Positions 1 through 8,609 of a stretch of DNA of 64,000 nucleotides are shown one piece after another (the stretch's first letter is position 1; every line of letters starts with the position of its first letter). The notes beneath the pieces were generated by a model that searched no databases, had not been told where the DNA came from, and saw nothing but the letters and a program-made list of their open reading frames with translations. The translations under genes and the position numbers were made by a program. The stretch comes from JACKCR01 sp041390305 (GTDB lineage: Bacteria; Eisenbacteria; RBG-16-71-46; CAIMUX01). The stretch is from assembly GCA_041390305.1 (NCBI GenBank), contig JAWKQE010000029.1, positions 17,117 to 81,116 on the forward strand, written 5' to 3'.

Positions 1-2
1 GG

Positions 3-413
3 ACCGACGAGTTCTGCGCGGACATCGACGGTTCCGGTCTCGTCGACGAAGACGACGTCGCCATCGTCCTCGCGACGTTCGGCGCGTCCTGCAGCGGGGT
101 CGCGGACGCTCCTGTTCCCGGCGGAGATGCGTCGCGATTCGACCTCGAGATCGCCCCCAACCCCGCGCGGGGAACGCTCCGGCTGAGCTTGGCCGGAACG
201 GATGGTGCCGACTCCGCGTTGAGATTCTTCGACGCGGGAGGACGACTCGTTCGCGGAGTCGAGGTAACGGGCACGGGCCGCGAAGGCGGGGAGGTGCTGC
301 AGCTCGACCTGACAGACGGGCGGGGTTCGCCTCTTACTCCTGGTGTCTATTGGGTGGTCGCTCAGCGAGCGGACGGAGCTGCTTCGAGCGAGAAACTCGT
401 CATCGTCGACTGA
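3..413 (+). CDS. Secreted protein, C-terminal fragment: dockerin-like repeat plus FlgD-like sorting domain
   Basis: The reading frame is open from the window edge to a TGA at 411-413, so only the last 136 or so residues are present. Near the start the stretch D-I-D-G-S-G-L-V-D-E-D-D-V resembles a type I dockerin or EF-hand calcium loop. It is followed by a Gly/Pro linker and an Ig-like module that starts at A-P-N-P-A-R-G and ends S-S-E-K-L-V-I-V-D. That module is the FlgD-like or type IX sorting domain common on secreted proteins of FCB-group bacteria. The catalytic or binding part lies upstream of the window. Inference: an exported, probably surface-attached enzyme or adhesin; its substrate cannot be told. 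Confidence 0.75.
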   Translation, partial: TDEFCADIDGSGLVDEDDVAIVLATFGASCSGVADAPVPGGDASRFDLEIAPNPARGTLRLSLAGTDGADSALRFFDAGGRLVRGVEVTGTGREGGEVLQLDLTDGRGSPLTPGVYWVVAQRADGAASSEKLVIVD

Positions 414-433
414 GGCTCGTACGCGAGCAAAGA

Positions 434-487
434 AGAGGGGGCCGGGACCTCGCCCGACGTGAATCGGGCGGGGTCCCGGCCCCCTCT
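434..487 (+). terminator. Strong intrinsic terminator hairpin
   Basis: A perfect 16-bp stem (434-449 with 472-487) encloses a further 7-bp inner stem (451-457 with 464-470), closed by the loop CGTGAA. It starts about 20 bp after the stop of the secreted protein. There is no long T-run, as is usual in GC-rich genomes. It probably ends transcription of the upstream gene. Confidence 0.8.
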
Positions 488-607
488 GTCCGACATCTCG
501 AGCGATGGCCGCGAGTATCCCTCGACATGCCGGTCGGATCCCCTGACTCGACCAAAGACCCCGCAAGGGGCGTGCTGGACCTTGGCCTCCTCAGGAGATC
601 GCGAGTG

Positions 608-671
608 TTGTTCCGCTGACCCGGCTGTCGGGGGGGTGCAAAAGCTAGGGTGAACCCGATCAGCGGAACAA
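608..671. repeat. 12-bp inverted repeat with 40-nt spacer in intergenic region
   Basis: The gap 414-757 holds no convincing gene. Besides the terminator it contains a perfect 12-bp inverted repeat (608-619 TTGTTCCGCTGA; 660-671 its complement). The spacer includes a run of seven G. It lies downstream of the minus-strand gene ending at 758, so it may act as a terminator or processing signal for that transcript. No protein-binding role can be claimed. Confidence 0.45.
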
Positions 672-757
672 GTTCGCGAAGTACTCTCGGGCCTCCCGGA
701 ACGGATCGTCGATCCGAGCGGCCCGTCTCCCGGACTGCGCCGGGATCCTTCGTTCAA

Positions 758-1198
758 TCAGTGCATTCCCCAGACCACGACGCGGGCCGGCTTCCGGCTC
801 TTGCCGAGGTTTCCGTACGTGAACTCGACCTTCTCGATCACCCGGTCACCGCCGGCGAGGTCGATCACGCGGGAGCTCGATCCCGGCGCGAACTTGGACC
901 GGACTTCCACGTCCTGGAACGTGCCGTCTCCAAAGTGGACCTTCAGATCGAAGATCTCCATCGGAGCCCGCGCGACGCGGAGCTGGATCTTCTGGAACCG
1001 CCCATCGGCAACGGTGACCGGAATCACGTCGTGGTCGACCCGTCCGTCGACCTCACGCACCCCGATCCTCTCCCAGTCCCCGGCCGTCGCGTCGGCGGCC
1101 ACCGGGAGCGTCAGTCCAATGGCGACGAGGGCGGTGAGGGACACCACGAACGCCGCCATGAGGCGGGGAAACGTGCGAAGGGCTCCTACTGAACTCAT
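758..1198 (-). CDS. DUF2541-like exported protein
   Basis: A protein of 146 residues. The ATG at 1198 is preceded by AAAAGGAGT at good spacing, which decides the start. An N-terminal hydrophobic signal (about residues 10-38, ending V-A-A-D-A) is followed by a small beta-rich domain. Its pattern is W-E-R-I-G-V-R-E-V-D, then V-H-F-G-D-G-T-F-Q-D-V, then S-R-V-I-D-L-A-G-G-D-R-V-I. This matches from memory the DUF2541 (YaaI-like) family of small secreted beta proteins, whose molecular function is unknown. It ends V-V-V-W-G-M-H. It stands alone on its strand, divergent from the asparaginase gene. Confidence 0.6.
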   Translation of the reverse strand: MSSVGALRTFPRLMAAFVVSLTALVAIGLTLPVAADATAGDWERIGVREVDGRVDHDVIPVTVADGRFQKIQLRVARAPMEIFDLKVHFGDGTFQDVEVRSKFAPGSSSRVIDLAGGDRVIEKVEFTYGNLGKSRKPARVVVWGMH

Positions 1199-1708
1199 GT
1201 TGACGACTCCTTTTGACCACCAGAACCGGCGCGCTGTCTTCGCGGCGCAGATCCCCGCGATTCCGTTCGTCAAGGGGCTCGTTCGAGCCAATGTCCATTC
1301 ATGGAATGGTTTAGAAATAACGGTGCCAGGAGCCGAGTTGGATCGGCCTACCCTTGACGGACAACGAGTTGGAGCGGTCGCGCACACGTCCGGACTGCGT
1401 AGGATCGACAGACCGTGTGGAATCTACATGCCCCAGGTTCCGTTCTTACGAACGCCGGGAAGTCTCTCCCCTCGCTGGTCGCCGATCGGGCTCGTCCGGA
1501 TCGTTTTCGGGGGGGCGTGCCGGTCGGCCTCGGTCGGATCACTTCCCGGCCCGTCCCGGTCGGGGCTTGCCAGGTCGGCACCGCGCGGGTGACACCCATG
1601 GCCTCTGTCGGGTCCGATTTGTCAGGGATACCAACGGGACCGTGGAGCTGTGCCATAATCACCCGATACCGAAACTCAAGGCAGTCTCTGGAACCGTGGG
1701 GAACGAGT
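1199..1708. other. Intergenic region between divergent genes
   Basis: About 510 bp between two divergently transcribed genes must hold both promoters. I see no supportable gene here; open frames on both strands lack ribosome sites and recognisable motifs. No clear -35/-10 pair or operator stood out. Confidence 0.5.
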
Positions 1709-2227
1709 GTGCGGCGCATCATCCTGATCACGACGGGCGGAACCATAGAGAAGACGTACGACGAGTCGACGGGCGAGTTGGCCAATCGCCACTCGATCGT
1801 CCGCAAGATGCTGAACCGCCTACGGCTCGAGGACACCGAGGTCTCGATCCTGGAGCTCATGCACAAGGACTCGCTCCTCCTCACCCCGTTCGACCGGGCC
1901 AAGGTGGTCGACGTGGTCCGGACCTTCGGCGCGGAAGACACCGCCGGGGAGACGACGGGGATCGTGATCCTCCACGGCACGGACACGCTCCATGAGACGG
2001 GTGAGCTGCTGTTCTCGTCGATCGCTGATCCGCAGCTCCCGATCGTCCTGACGGGAGCCCTGCGTCCTTATGAGATGAAGAAGTCCGATGCGCTCCAGAA
2101 CCTGACGGAGGCGATCTTCGCCGCGGGTCTCCTGAGCCCGGGCATCTACTGTGTCGCTCATGGTCGGGTCCTGCCGTTCCCGGGTGTGGTAAAGGACCGA
2201 GCCCGCGGAACCTTCGTTCGGGCCTGA
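1709..2227 (+). CDS. Short-form L-asparaginase-like amidohydrolase
   Basis: A protein of 172 residues starting at GTG 1709. It carries the two threonine motifs of the asparaginase/glutaminase family: T-T-G-G-T-I near the N-terminus and H-G-T-D-T about residue 92, followed by L-T-G-A-L-R-P. Classical type I/II enzymes are about 330 residues with a second C-terminal domain. This protein ends after H-G-R-V-L-P-F-P-G-V-V-K-D-R-A-R-G-T-F. That ending is known in a family of complete single-domain proteins, so the gene is probably not truncated. Expected activity is hydrolysis of asparagine or a related amide, but the short forms are poorly characterised. The Shine-Dalgarno sequence is weak. Confidence 0.8.
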   Translation: MRRIILITTGGTIEKTYDESTGELANRHSIVRKMLNRLRLEDTEVSILELMHKDSLLLTPFDRAKVVDVVRTFGAEDTAGETTGIVILHGTDTLHETGELLFSSIADPQLPIVLTGALRPYEMKKSDALQNLTEAIFAAGLLSPGIYCVAHGRVLPFPGVVKDRARGTFVRA

Positions 2228-2398
2228 GGGTTGTGGATCGGAAAATGTGCCACAGGCCCGGCCTGGGTCGCGGTTGCCGTTGCCGCTCATACAGTTGCCG
2301 GACTCGACCGCACACTTTTGGGCTCTCGGCCAAGACATTGTAGAGAATCGGCTTAGCTGGTTCGTACCATTCTTCAGTCCACAACCAGGGGGTTGGAC

Positions 2399-3037
2399 GT
2401 GATTCGGATGACGGAAGCGATTCGGTGGATCGGGGCAGCCCTGCTCGTAGTGGCGGGCAGCCAGAGCGCGTTGGCGGCACAGCGGCAGTTCGACCTCGAG
2501 GACCCCATGGGGCGGAACTCGGTCGCCCTGACCATGGAGTCGCGCTACCAGCCGATCCGGGGGATCGCCGAGCAGGTCCGCGGCACCCTGGCCTTCGATC
2601 CCGAGACCGGAGCGTGTTCCGGGACCATCGATCTCGCGACCAGCGGCGTCCACTGGGTGGGCGACAATCTCGACGAGGACCTCAGCGGTTCCGCCTGGTT
2701 CGATTCCGCGAACCGTCCGAACTGGCCGATCACGATCAAGACCGCGGCCCACGCCGAGGCGCTGGATGACGAGACGTGGCAGATCGCGGCGCTCGGTGCG
2801 ATGGTCGTCCGGGGCCGCGCGGGTGGCGTGAACTTCCCTGTCACCATCACCTACATCCCGGGTGGCATGACGGAACGCACCGAGGGTGCGGTCACCGGCG
2901 ACCTGATCGTCGTCCGTGGGGGCCTTTCCTTCGCCCGCAGTGACTACGGCCTCGACCCCGCCTCGGTGGGTGGGGATCTCTACGGCGACGAGATCGAGCT
3001 GAACTTCTCGCTCGTCGGCTGGTCGGCTGGGAACTGA
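2399..3037 (+). CDS. YceI-like lipocalin-fold periplasmic protein
   Basis: About 212 residues. An AGGGGG ribosome site at 2387-2392 favours GTG 2399; ATG 2408 is possible. A signal peptide (cleavage after S-A-L-A) precedes a beta-barrel domain. Typical YceI features are a buried-strand start, S-G-T-I-D-L-A-T-S-G-V, F-D-S-A-N-R-P-N-W-P, then P-V-T-I-T-Y, and finally F-S-L-V-G-W. YceI proteins bind isoprenoid or other amphiphilic lipids in the periplasm; the ligand here is unknown. One feature differs from many relatives: a long loop containing S-D-Y-G-L-D-P-A near the end. Confidence 0.75.
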   Translation: MIRMTEAIRWIGAALLVVAGSQSALAAQRQFDLEDPMGRNSVALTMESRYQPIRGIAEQVRGTLAFDPETGACSGTIDLATSGVHWVGDNLDEDLSGSAWFDSANRPNWPITIKTAAHAEALDDETWQIAALGAMVVRGRAGGVNFPVTITYIPGGMTERTEGAVTGDLIVVRGGLSFARSDYGLDPASVGGDLYGDEIELNFSLVGWSAGN

Positions 3038-3077
3038 CGCATGGGGCGTTGAAGATGGAGCCTGTCGCCCGGCATCG

Positions 3078-4298
3078 ATGCCCGGCCATGCCATGGCGCT
3101 CCTCATTTGTGGGAGCCTCGGGTTCTCGGCTGCTGCCGCGGCCATGGAAGCCACACCCCAGAACCCCCAGGCTCGTGACGTCTCCGTGGCCGCCTTCGCG
3201 TACCAGCTCCAGAACGTCGACCTGGCTGAGGTCGCGGCGAACTCCACCTTCGATCTGATCGTGATCGACTACTCCGCGGACGGTTCGGAGTCCGGTGAGT
3301 GGAAGGTGGGTGAGATCGCCTCGGTGCAGTCCAGTGGGAAGAAGGTCCTGGCCTACATCTCGATCGGAGAGGCCGAGGACTACCGCTACTACTGGGATCC
3401 CACCTGGGCGACGAACCCGCCGAGTTGGCTCGGCCCGGAGAACCCCGACTGGGCGGGGAACTACAAGGTCCGGTTCTGGGACCCTGGTTGGCGGGCGATC
3501 GTGTTCGACTACCTCGACCGGATCGTCGCGCAGGGCTTCGATGGGATCTACATGGACATCATCGACGCCTACTACTGGGTGAGAGTCTCCCGAACAACCG
3601 AATGCGGACGCGCTCATGGTCGACTTCGTGACCGCGATCCGCTCGCATCTGACGAACGCGGGCCGGCCGGACATGCTCGTGGTGCCGCAGAACGGGGAGT
3701 ACATCCTGGTCGAAGACGACGTCACGCCGACGCTCCGCGCGGCGTACCTGAGAGCGATCGACGCCATCGGCATCGAGGACCTCTTTCATCCCGGTGATCT
3801 GGACGAGAACAACCCGTTCGGCCCGGATCCCGATCGACTCGCGATGGTGCGTGAGTATCGGGACGCAGGGAAGACGGTGCTCTCGATCGACTACGTCACA
3901 CAGCCCGCACTGATCGCGCAGTTCAGCAGTGCCGCCTTCGCCGAGGGTTCTTTCCTACGCGACCGTGCGTGCACTGGACGTTCTGACCGACGGCATCCCG
4001 TCGCCGAACACCACCGTGCCGGTCGGTTCCGAGACGGTCCGGATGCAGCTGGCGTGCTTTCCGCAGCCGTCGAGCGAGAGCCTCTACCTGGACCTCCACT
4101 CGACCGGCGTGGGGAGACCACGATCGAGCTGCTCTCGGTCGGCGGACGCCTCCTCCAAACGCGGCGCACCTACCTGCCGCGGGGCGGAGCCAGATCGACC
4201 TGTCGTCGTGGACCGAAGCGATGCCTTCCGGGCGCTACTACCTGCGCGTCGTGCAGGGGAACGCGGAAGAGTCACTGCCCGTCGTTTCGATCCGCTAG
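3078..4298 (+). pseudogene. GH114-like secreted glycoside hydrolase with FlgD-like tail, frameshifted
   Basis: Reconstructed across about four frame changes (near 3580, 3948, 4115 and 4190). The first segment has a signal-like N-terminus, F-D-L-I-V-I-D-Y-S, V-L-A-Y-I-S-I-G-E-A-E, and G-F-D-G-I-Y-M-D-I-I-D-A-Y-Y-W. These are hallmarks of the TM-barrel family GH114/TM1410 (endo-alpha-1,4-polygalactosaminidase-like). The middle segment continues A-L-M-V-D-F-V and V-L-S-I-D-Y-V. The last part has S-L-Y-L-D-L, I-E-L-L-S-V-G-G-R-L, S-G-R-Y-Y-L-R-V-V, a FlgD-like sorting domain. Real start uncertain (ATG 3078 used). The conserved motifs survive in each frame, so sequencing error is likelier than decay. 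Predicted role: extracellular polysaccharide (galactosamine-containing) hydrolysis. Confidence 0.7.
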
Positions 4299-4300
4299 CA

Positions 4301-4326
4301 GGCCGACGAAGAAACCCTCGTCGGCC
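4301..4326. terminator. Terminator-like hairpin between convergent genes
   Basis: A 9-bp perfect stem (4301-4309 GGCCGACGA with 4318-4326) has an 8-nt loop and lies 3 bp after the GH114-like stop. A second, overlapping pairing of CCCTCGTCGGC with downstream GCCGACGACGAGGG is possible. It sits between genes that converge, so it may serve both. Confidence 0.6.
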
Positions 4327-4383
4327 GCGCAGCCGACGACGAGGGAGGCGTTCTTCAGCAGACCTGCACGCAAGGCTGGATCG

Positions 4384-5211
4384 TCACAGCGGACACTGGA
4401 CGTCCGGGTACGTCGGGCGCTCTCCCCAGCAGCACGTTTCGCCCTGGATGGTCGTGAGCTGGCCGACGCCGCTGCTCTTGCTCCAGGCGACGCTCAGCGT
4501 TCCGTCTTCTGACGCGTCGTAGAAGGAGACGGCGAGGTCGTCGTCGTTCGCGTCGTAGGTCAGGAGGTCGCCGAATCCGTCGCCGTCGTCGTTCCGATTC
4601 TCGAACGTGAGGTTGCCGACGTCCTCGGACTGGACCACATAGGTGGAGTAGAGCGTCTCTCCCACCTCGTCGAGGTCCCAGGGGTCGTAGAACGTCCACG
4701 AACCCGAGCTCGCGGCCAGGTTCGAGACGCCCGTGTACCAGACGAAGTCTTCGAGGTCGAGGTCGGTGCCGTTCACGATCATGGTCCACTCGACGACGGT
4801 CGCGCTCGCGAGGTGTCCCTCGAAGTCGGCGGTCCATGCGCCTCCGCCCGAACCTCCGGACGCGGACCAACGCCAGGTCTGATCGCCGACGTAGACCGGC
4901 TCGTTCTGCACGGTCGCGCCGAGGGTGGCGATCGGGAGGATGAGCGCGGTCGCGACGAATCCGTTTGCGATGGTGACGAGCAGGAAGGACGTCGAGTGGC
5001 AGGGTCCGAATGTGGCCGGGCTGCCGCTGTCGTTCAGTTCGCTGAGATCGATCTGCATGCTCGCCGTGGTCGGCGTCTGCCCGGGGAAAGTCGGATCCGG
5101 CTCCGGACCCTCGTCGTCGTCGGAGCAGCCGATTCCGGCCCCCAGTTGCGCGGCGAGGAAGAGGCCTCCGGCGAGGAGTAGGGGGGGGCGTCCGGTTCGG
5201 TGGATACGCAT
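4384..5211 (-). CDS. Exported lipoprotein of unknown function
   Basis: A protein of 275 residues. ATG 5211 follows GCGGAGG. A signal peptide ends in a lipobox (L-G-A-G-I-G-C), then an acidic stretch S-D-D-D-E-G-P-E-P-D-P typical of lipidated proteins facing the periplasm or surface. The body is Ser/Thr/Gly-rich with many aromatic residues. It contains W-R-W-S-A-S-G-G-S-G-G-G and an internal N-R-N-D-D-G-D-G-F-G-D-L-L-T-Y-D-A-N-D-D-D segment reminiscent of acidic calcium-binding loops. Two cysteines (C-C-W-G-E) lie near the C-terminus. I do not recognise the family. Confidence 0.75.
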   Translation of the reverse strand: MRIHRTGRPPLLLAGGLFLAAQLGAGIGCSDDDEGPEPDPTFPGQTPTTASMQIDLSELNDSGSPATFGPCHSTSFLLVTIANGFVATALILPIATLGATVQNEPVYVGDQTWRWSASGGSGGGAWTADFEGHLASATVVEWTMIVNGTDLDLEDFVWYTGVSNLAASSGSWTFYDPWDLDEVGETLYSTYVVQSEDVGNLTFENRNDDGDGFGDLLTYDANDDDLAVSFYDASEDGTLSVAWSKSSGVGQLTTIQGETCCWGERPTYPDVQCPL

Positions 5212-5665
5212 CTTGCTATGCCTCCGCGTGGTTTCCAAGGATCCCAAGCGCACCCCACGTCACGTCCGGTGCGCACCTCGGGCCTCGCCGAAGCGTACGC
5301 GCAGTTCGACCGGTGGGGCCACCCCGGAAGCGGCCCACGAAACGCAGAATCGTCGTCGAGTTTGGGCACGCCAAATGACGCCGTGGGGCGTGTAGGCGAC
5401 ACCAACGGGAACAAGGGGTCCGGCCGTCCGTAGCCCATCCAGAAAGGCTGGCGTGCGGGGGCCGGGATTTCGCTACACTGCCGGTTGCACCGTCGGAGGT
5501 TCGGAGCGGGCGCGAGCGAGCCCACCCACTGTACAGACCAACGAGCGCGCTCCACGCAGGGTCCGGCACGCGGCCACGAGAGGCCCGGCGCAGGAAACCG
5601 ACGCAGGATCAGAGTCAGCCGGGTCCACTCAGAACCCGCATCTTTCGGCCAAGGAGTCCAATCAC
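5212..5665. other. Intergenic region upstream of the M16 peptidase
   Basis: About 450 bp between divergent genes. No gene is supportable. A TACACT hexamer near 5474 could be a -10 element for the peptidase gene, but no good -35 element is visible. The leader to the ATG at 5666 would be about 190 nt. Confidence 0.4.
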
Positions 5666-8487
5666 ATGCGAACGTTCACCCGAGTCGGGATCGTATCGGC
5701 AGCCGCGACGCTCGTGGCGGTCCCCTGCCTTCTGCCTGGAGTGCCCGCACTGCCCGGGACAGCACTCGCGGCCGACGGCAAACTCCCCAAGGGAGTCGAG
5801 CACGTCGTCTCGCTCGAAGGGATCCACGAGTACAAGCTGGCGAACGGCCTCGAGGTCGTGCTCTGGCCGGATCCTTCGAAGGCCCAGACGACGGTCAACA
5901 TCACCTACCTCGTCGGCTCGATGCACGAAGGGTACGGTGAGACCGGTATGGCCCACCTGCTCGAGCACATGCTCTTCAAGGGCTCGACCAACCACACGAA
6001 CATCCCGGACGAGCTGACCGCGCACGGCGCCCGTCCGAACGGGTCGACCTGGTTCGATCGGACGAACTACTTCGAGACGTTCTCGGCCACCGACGAGAAC
6101 CTGGAGTGGGCGCTCGACCTCGAAGCGGACCGGATGGTCAACAGCTTCATTCGTCGCGAGGACCTCGACTCCGAGATGTCGGTCGTCCGGAACGAGTTCG
6201 AGATCGGCGAGAACAACCCGCAGGCGATCCTCGAAGAGCGGGTCTACTCGACCGCGTTCCTCTGGCACAACTACGGAAACTCGACGATCGGTGCACGCTC
6301 GGACATCGAGAACGTGCCGATCCCGAACCTCCGGAAGTTCTACGAGACCTGGTACCGTCCGGAGAACGCGGTTCTCGTCGTCGCGGGAAAGTTCGATCAG
6401 GACAAGACGCTCGGCCTCATCGCGGAGAAGTTCGGGAAGATCGCGAACCCGAGCACGCCGATGCCGCCGGTCTACACGCGTGAGCCCGCGCAGGACGGGG
6501 AGCGTCGCGTCAGCCTCAAGCGGGTTGGCGAAGTCCAGGCGGTCGCGGTTGCGTACCACATGCCTTCCGGCGCCCATCCTGATTTCCCGGCATTCGAGGT
6601 ACTCGCCCACGTCCTCGGTTCCGAGCCTTCCGGCCGTCTCCACAAGTCGCTCGTCGAGGCGGGCAAGGCGACCAACGTGGATGGACGCGCCGATCGGTTC
6701 AAGGACCCGGCGCTCTTCTTCCTCTCCGCCGAAGTGCCGAAGGACAAGGACCTCCAGGTCGTGGAAGACGAACTCATCAGCTCCGCGGAGTCGATCGCGA
6801 ACAACCCTCCGACCGAGGAGGAAGTGCAGCGAGCGGTCAACGCACTGATGCGTCGGTTCGACCAGGCGCAGCGGAACACGTCCTGGGCCGCGGTCGGCCT
6901 CAGCGAGTGGGCGGCGATGGGCGACTGGCGCCTCGCGTTCCTCTACCGCGACCGTCTGGCCGAGGTGAAGCCGGCCGACGTGGTCCGGGTTGCGGATACG
7001 TATCTCCGTCCGAGCAACCGCACCGTGGGCGAGTTCCACCCGACGGAGATGGCGGAGCGCATCGAGGTCGCGGAGACGCCGAACATCGAAGAGATGCTCG
7101 CGGAGTACAAGGGTGGCGAGGGCTCGCGATGGGCGAGGACTTCGATCCGTCTCCCGCCAACATCGAGAGCCGCGTCGAACGAACCGTCCTGGCCAACGGA
7201 ATGGAAGCCCTCTTCCTTCCGAAGAAGACGCGGGGCGAGACGGTGAACCTCCGGCTCTCTCTCCACTTCGGTACTCTCGAGAACCTGTCCGGCAAGGCCG
7301 TGGTCGGGGATCTCACGGGTTCGATGCTGGACCGCGGCACGAAGACGCGCACGCGCCAGGAGATCCGCGACGAACTCGATCAGCTCAAGGCGTCGATGCG
7401 GCTGAACGGCGGCTCCACGGGAGCGTTCGCGAGCGTCGAGGCCACCCGGGAGAACCTCCCGCAGGTGCTCGAGATCGTGGCCGACGTCCTCCGGAACCCT
7501 TCCTTCGACGCCGACGAGTTCCGTCAGATGAAGGAGGACCGTCGCGTTCGTGCCGAGGAGCGGAAGACGGATCCGCGTTCGGCGGTCTGGACGACCCTCG
7601 CGCGGCATCTCGATCCCTATCCGGAGACCGACCCGCGCTACACGCGCACGCCGGACGAGGACATCGCGGCTCTGGAGCCGATCACGACCGGCGACCTCGC
7701 GGCGTTCCACGAGGCGTTCTACGGAGCGAACCACGCAGAGCTCGCGATCGTCGGTGACTTCGACGCGAAGGAGATCGAGGCGCAGGTTGCGGGGCTCTTC
7801 GGTGACTGGTCCTCGTCGATGCCGTACGAGCCGATCGTGACCGAATTCCAGGACCGTCCGGCGCTCGTCGAGCGGATCCAGATCCCGGACAAGGAGAGTG
7901 CGTCGATGGCGGCGGGTCTTCGCGTGGAGATGAGTGACACCGACCCGCAGTACCCGGCCGCGACCCTCGGCAGCTTCATGCTGGGTGGTGGGTTCCTCAA
8001 CTCGCGCCTTGCGACGCGCATCCGTCAGGAAGAGGGTCTCAGCTACAGCGTCTTCGGTTGGTATCGCGCTCCTTGGCAGGGCAACGATGGGCGGTTCGGC
8101 GCGTTCGCGATGTACGCGCCGCAGAACGACCAGCGGCTGATGGACGCGTTCCAGGACGAGATGCGGAAGGCGGTCGAGGTTCCGTTCACGGCCGAGGAAG
8201 TCGCGGAAGCGAAGTCCGGATGGCTCCAGCAGCGTCAGGTTTCCCGCGCGAACGACCGGGATCTCGCGGGCCAGCTCACGGAGAACGCGGAAGCAGATCG
8301 CACGATGAAGTGGGCCGAGGAGTTCGAGGCCAAGGTCGCCGAGGTGACTCCCGAGGAGATCGCGGAAGTCATGTCGAGGATCATCGTGCCGAGCCAGATC
8401 TCGATCGTCCGCGCGGGCGACTTCGAGAAGGGCGCGACGATGACGCCCGACGGAAAGACCTCGTCGAGCTCGAGCGTCGCCAACTGA
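5666..8487 (+). CDS. Two-domain M16 (insulinase/pitrilysin) metallopeptidase, one frameshift
   Basis: ATG 5666 follows AAGGAG. A signal peptide (to about residue 35, A-L-A-A) indicates export. The first half carries the inverted zinc motif H-L-L-E-H at residues 97-101, and the third zinc ligand Glu177 in R-N-E-F-E lies exactly 76 residues later. The second half starts around V-E-R-T-V-L-A-N-G-M and has the inactive M16C fold ending with G-G-G-F-L-N-S-R-L and E-G-L-S-Y-S-V-F-G. The frame changes near 7120 between the halves. Joined, they give about 940 residues, the normal size of bacterial periplasmic M16 enzymes. Either a sequencing indel or a true split into two subunits is possible. ATG 7130 could start a separate second chain, but it has no good ribosome site. 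Role: degradation of peptides in the periplasm. Confidence 0.85.
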
Positions 8488-8513
8488 GGCGCCACGACAG
8501 GTGAACGAAGGGG

Positions 8514-8535
8514 CGGGGCGGCATGAGTCGCCCCG
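8514..8535 (+). terminator. Intrinsic terminator after the M16 gene
   Basis: A 7-bp stem CGGGGCG/CGCCCCG (8514-8520, 8529-8535) with loop GCATGAGT is extended by G-U pairs and followed by TTTCTGTTT. It begins about 25 bp past the peptidase stop. Confidence 0.7.
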
Positions 8536-8609
8536 TTTCTGTTTGTGGTTCCCGGGGACGTGGGTCGGGTACGCTTGGGGCCTGCCGGGCGAGTTCGGAG
8601 GTTGGATCG

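Noticed and set aside
1620..5420. Similar short stretches near 1627 and 5400 (both contain ACCAACGGGA) as a possible common regulatory element
   Set aside because: Only about ten bases are clearly alike; beyond them the match is no better than chance in DNA of this composition.
7130..8487. Second half of the M16 peptidase as a separate gene
   Set aside because: The halves join at the expected domain boundary to a normal-sized protein, there is no ribosome site before ATG 7130, and indels are common in this part of the window; still not excluded.
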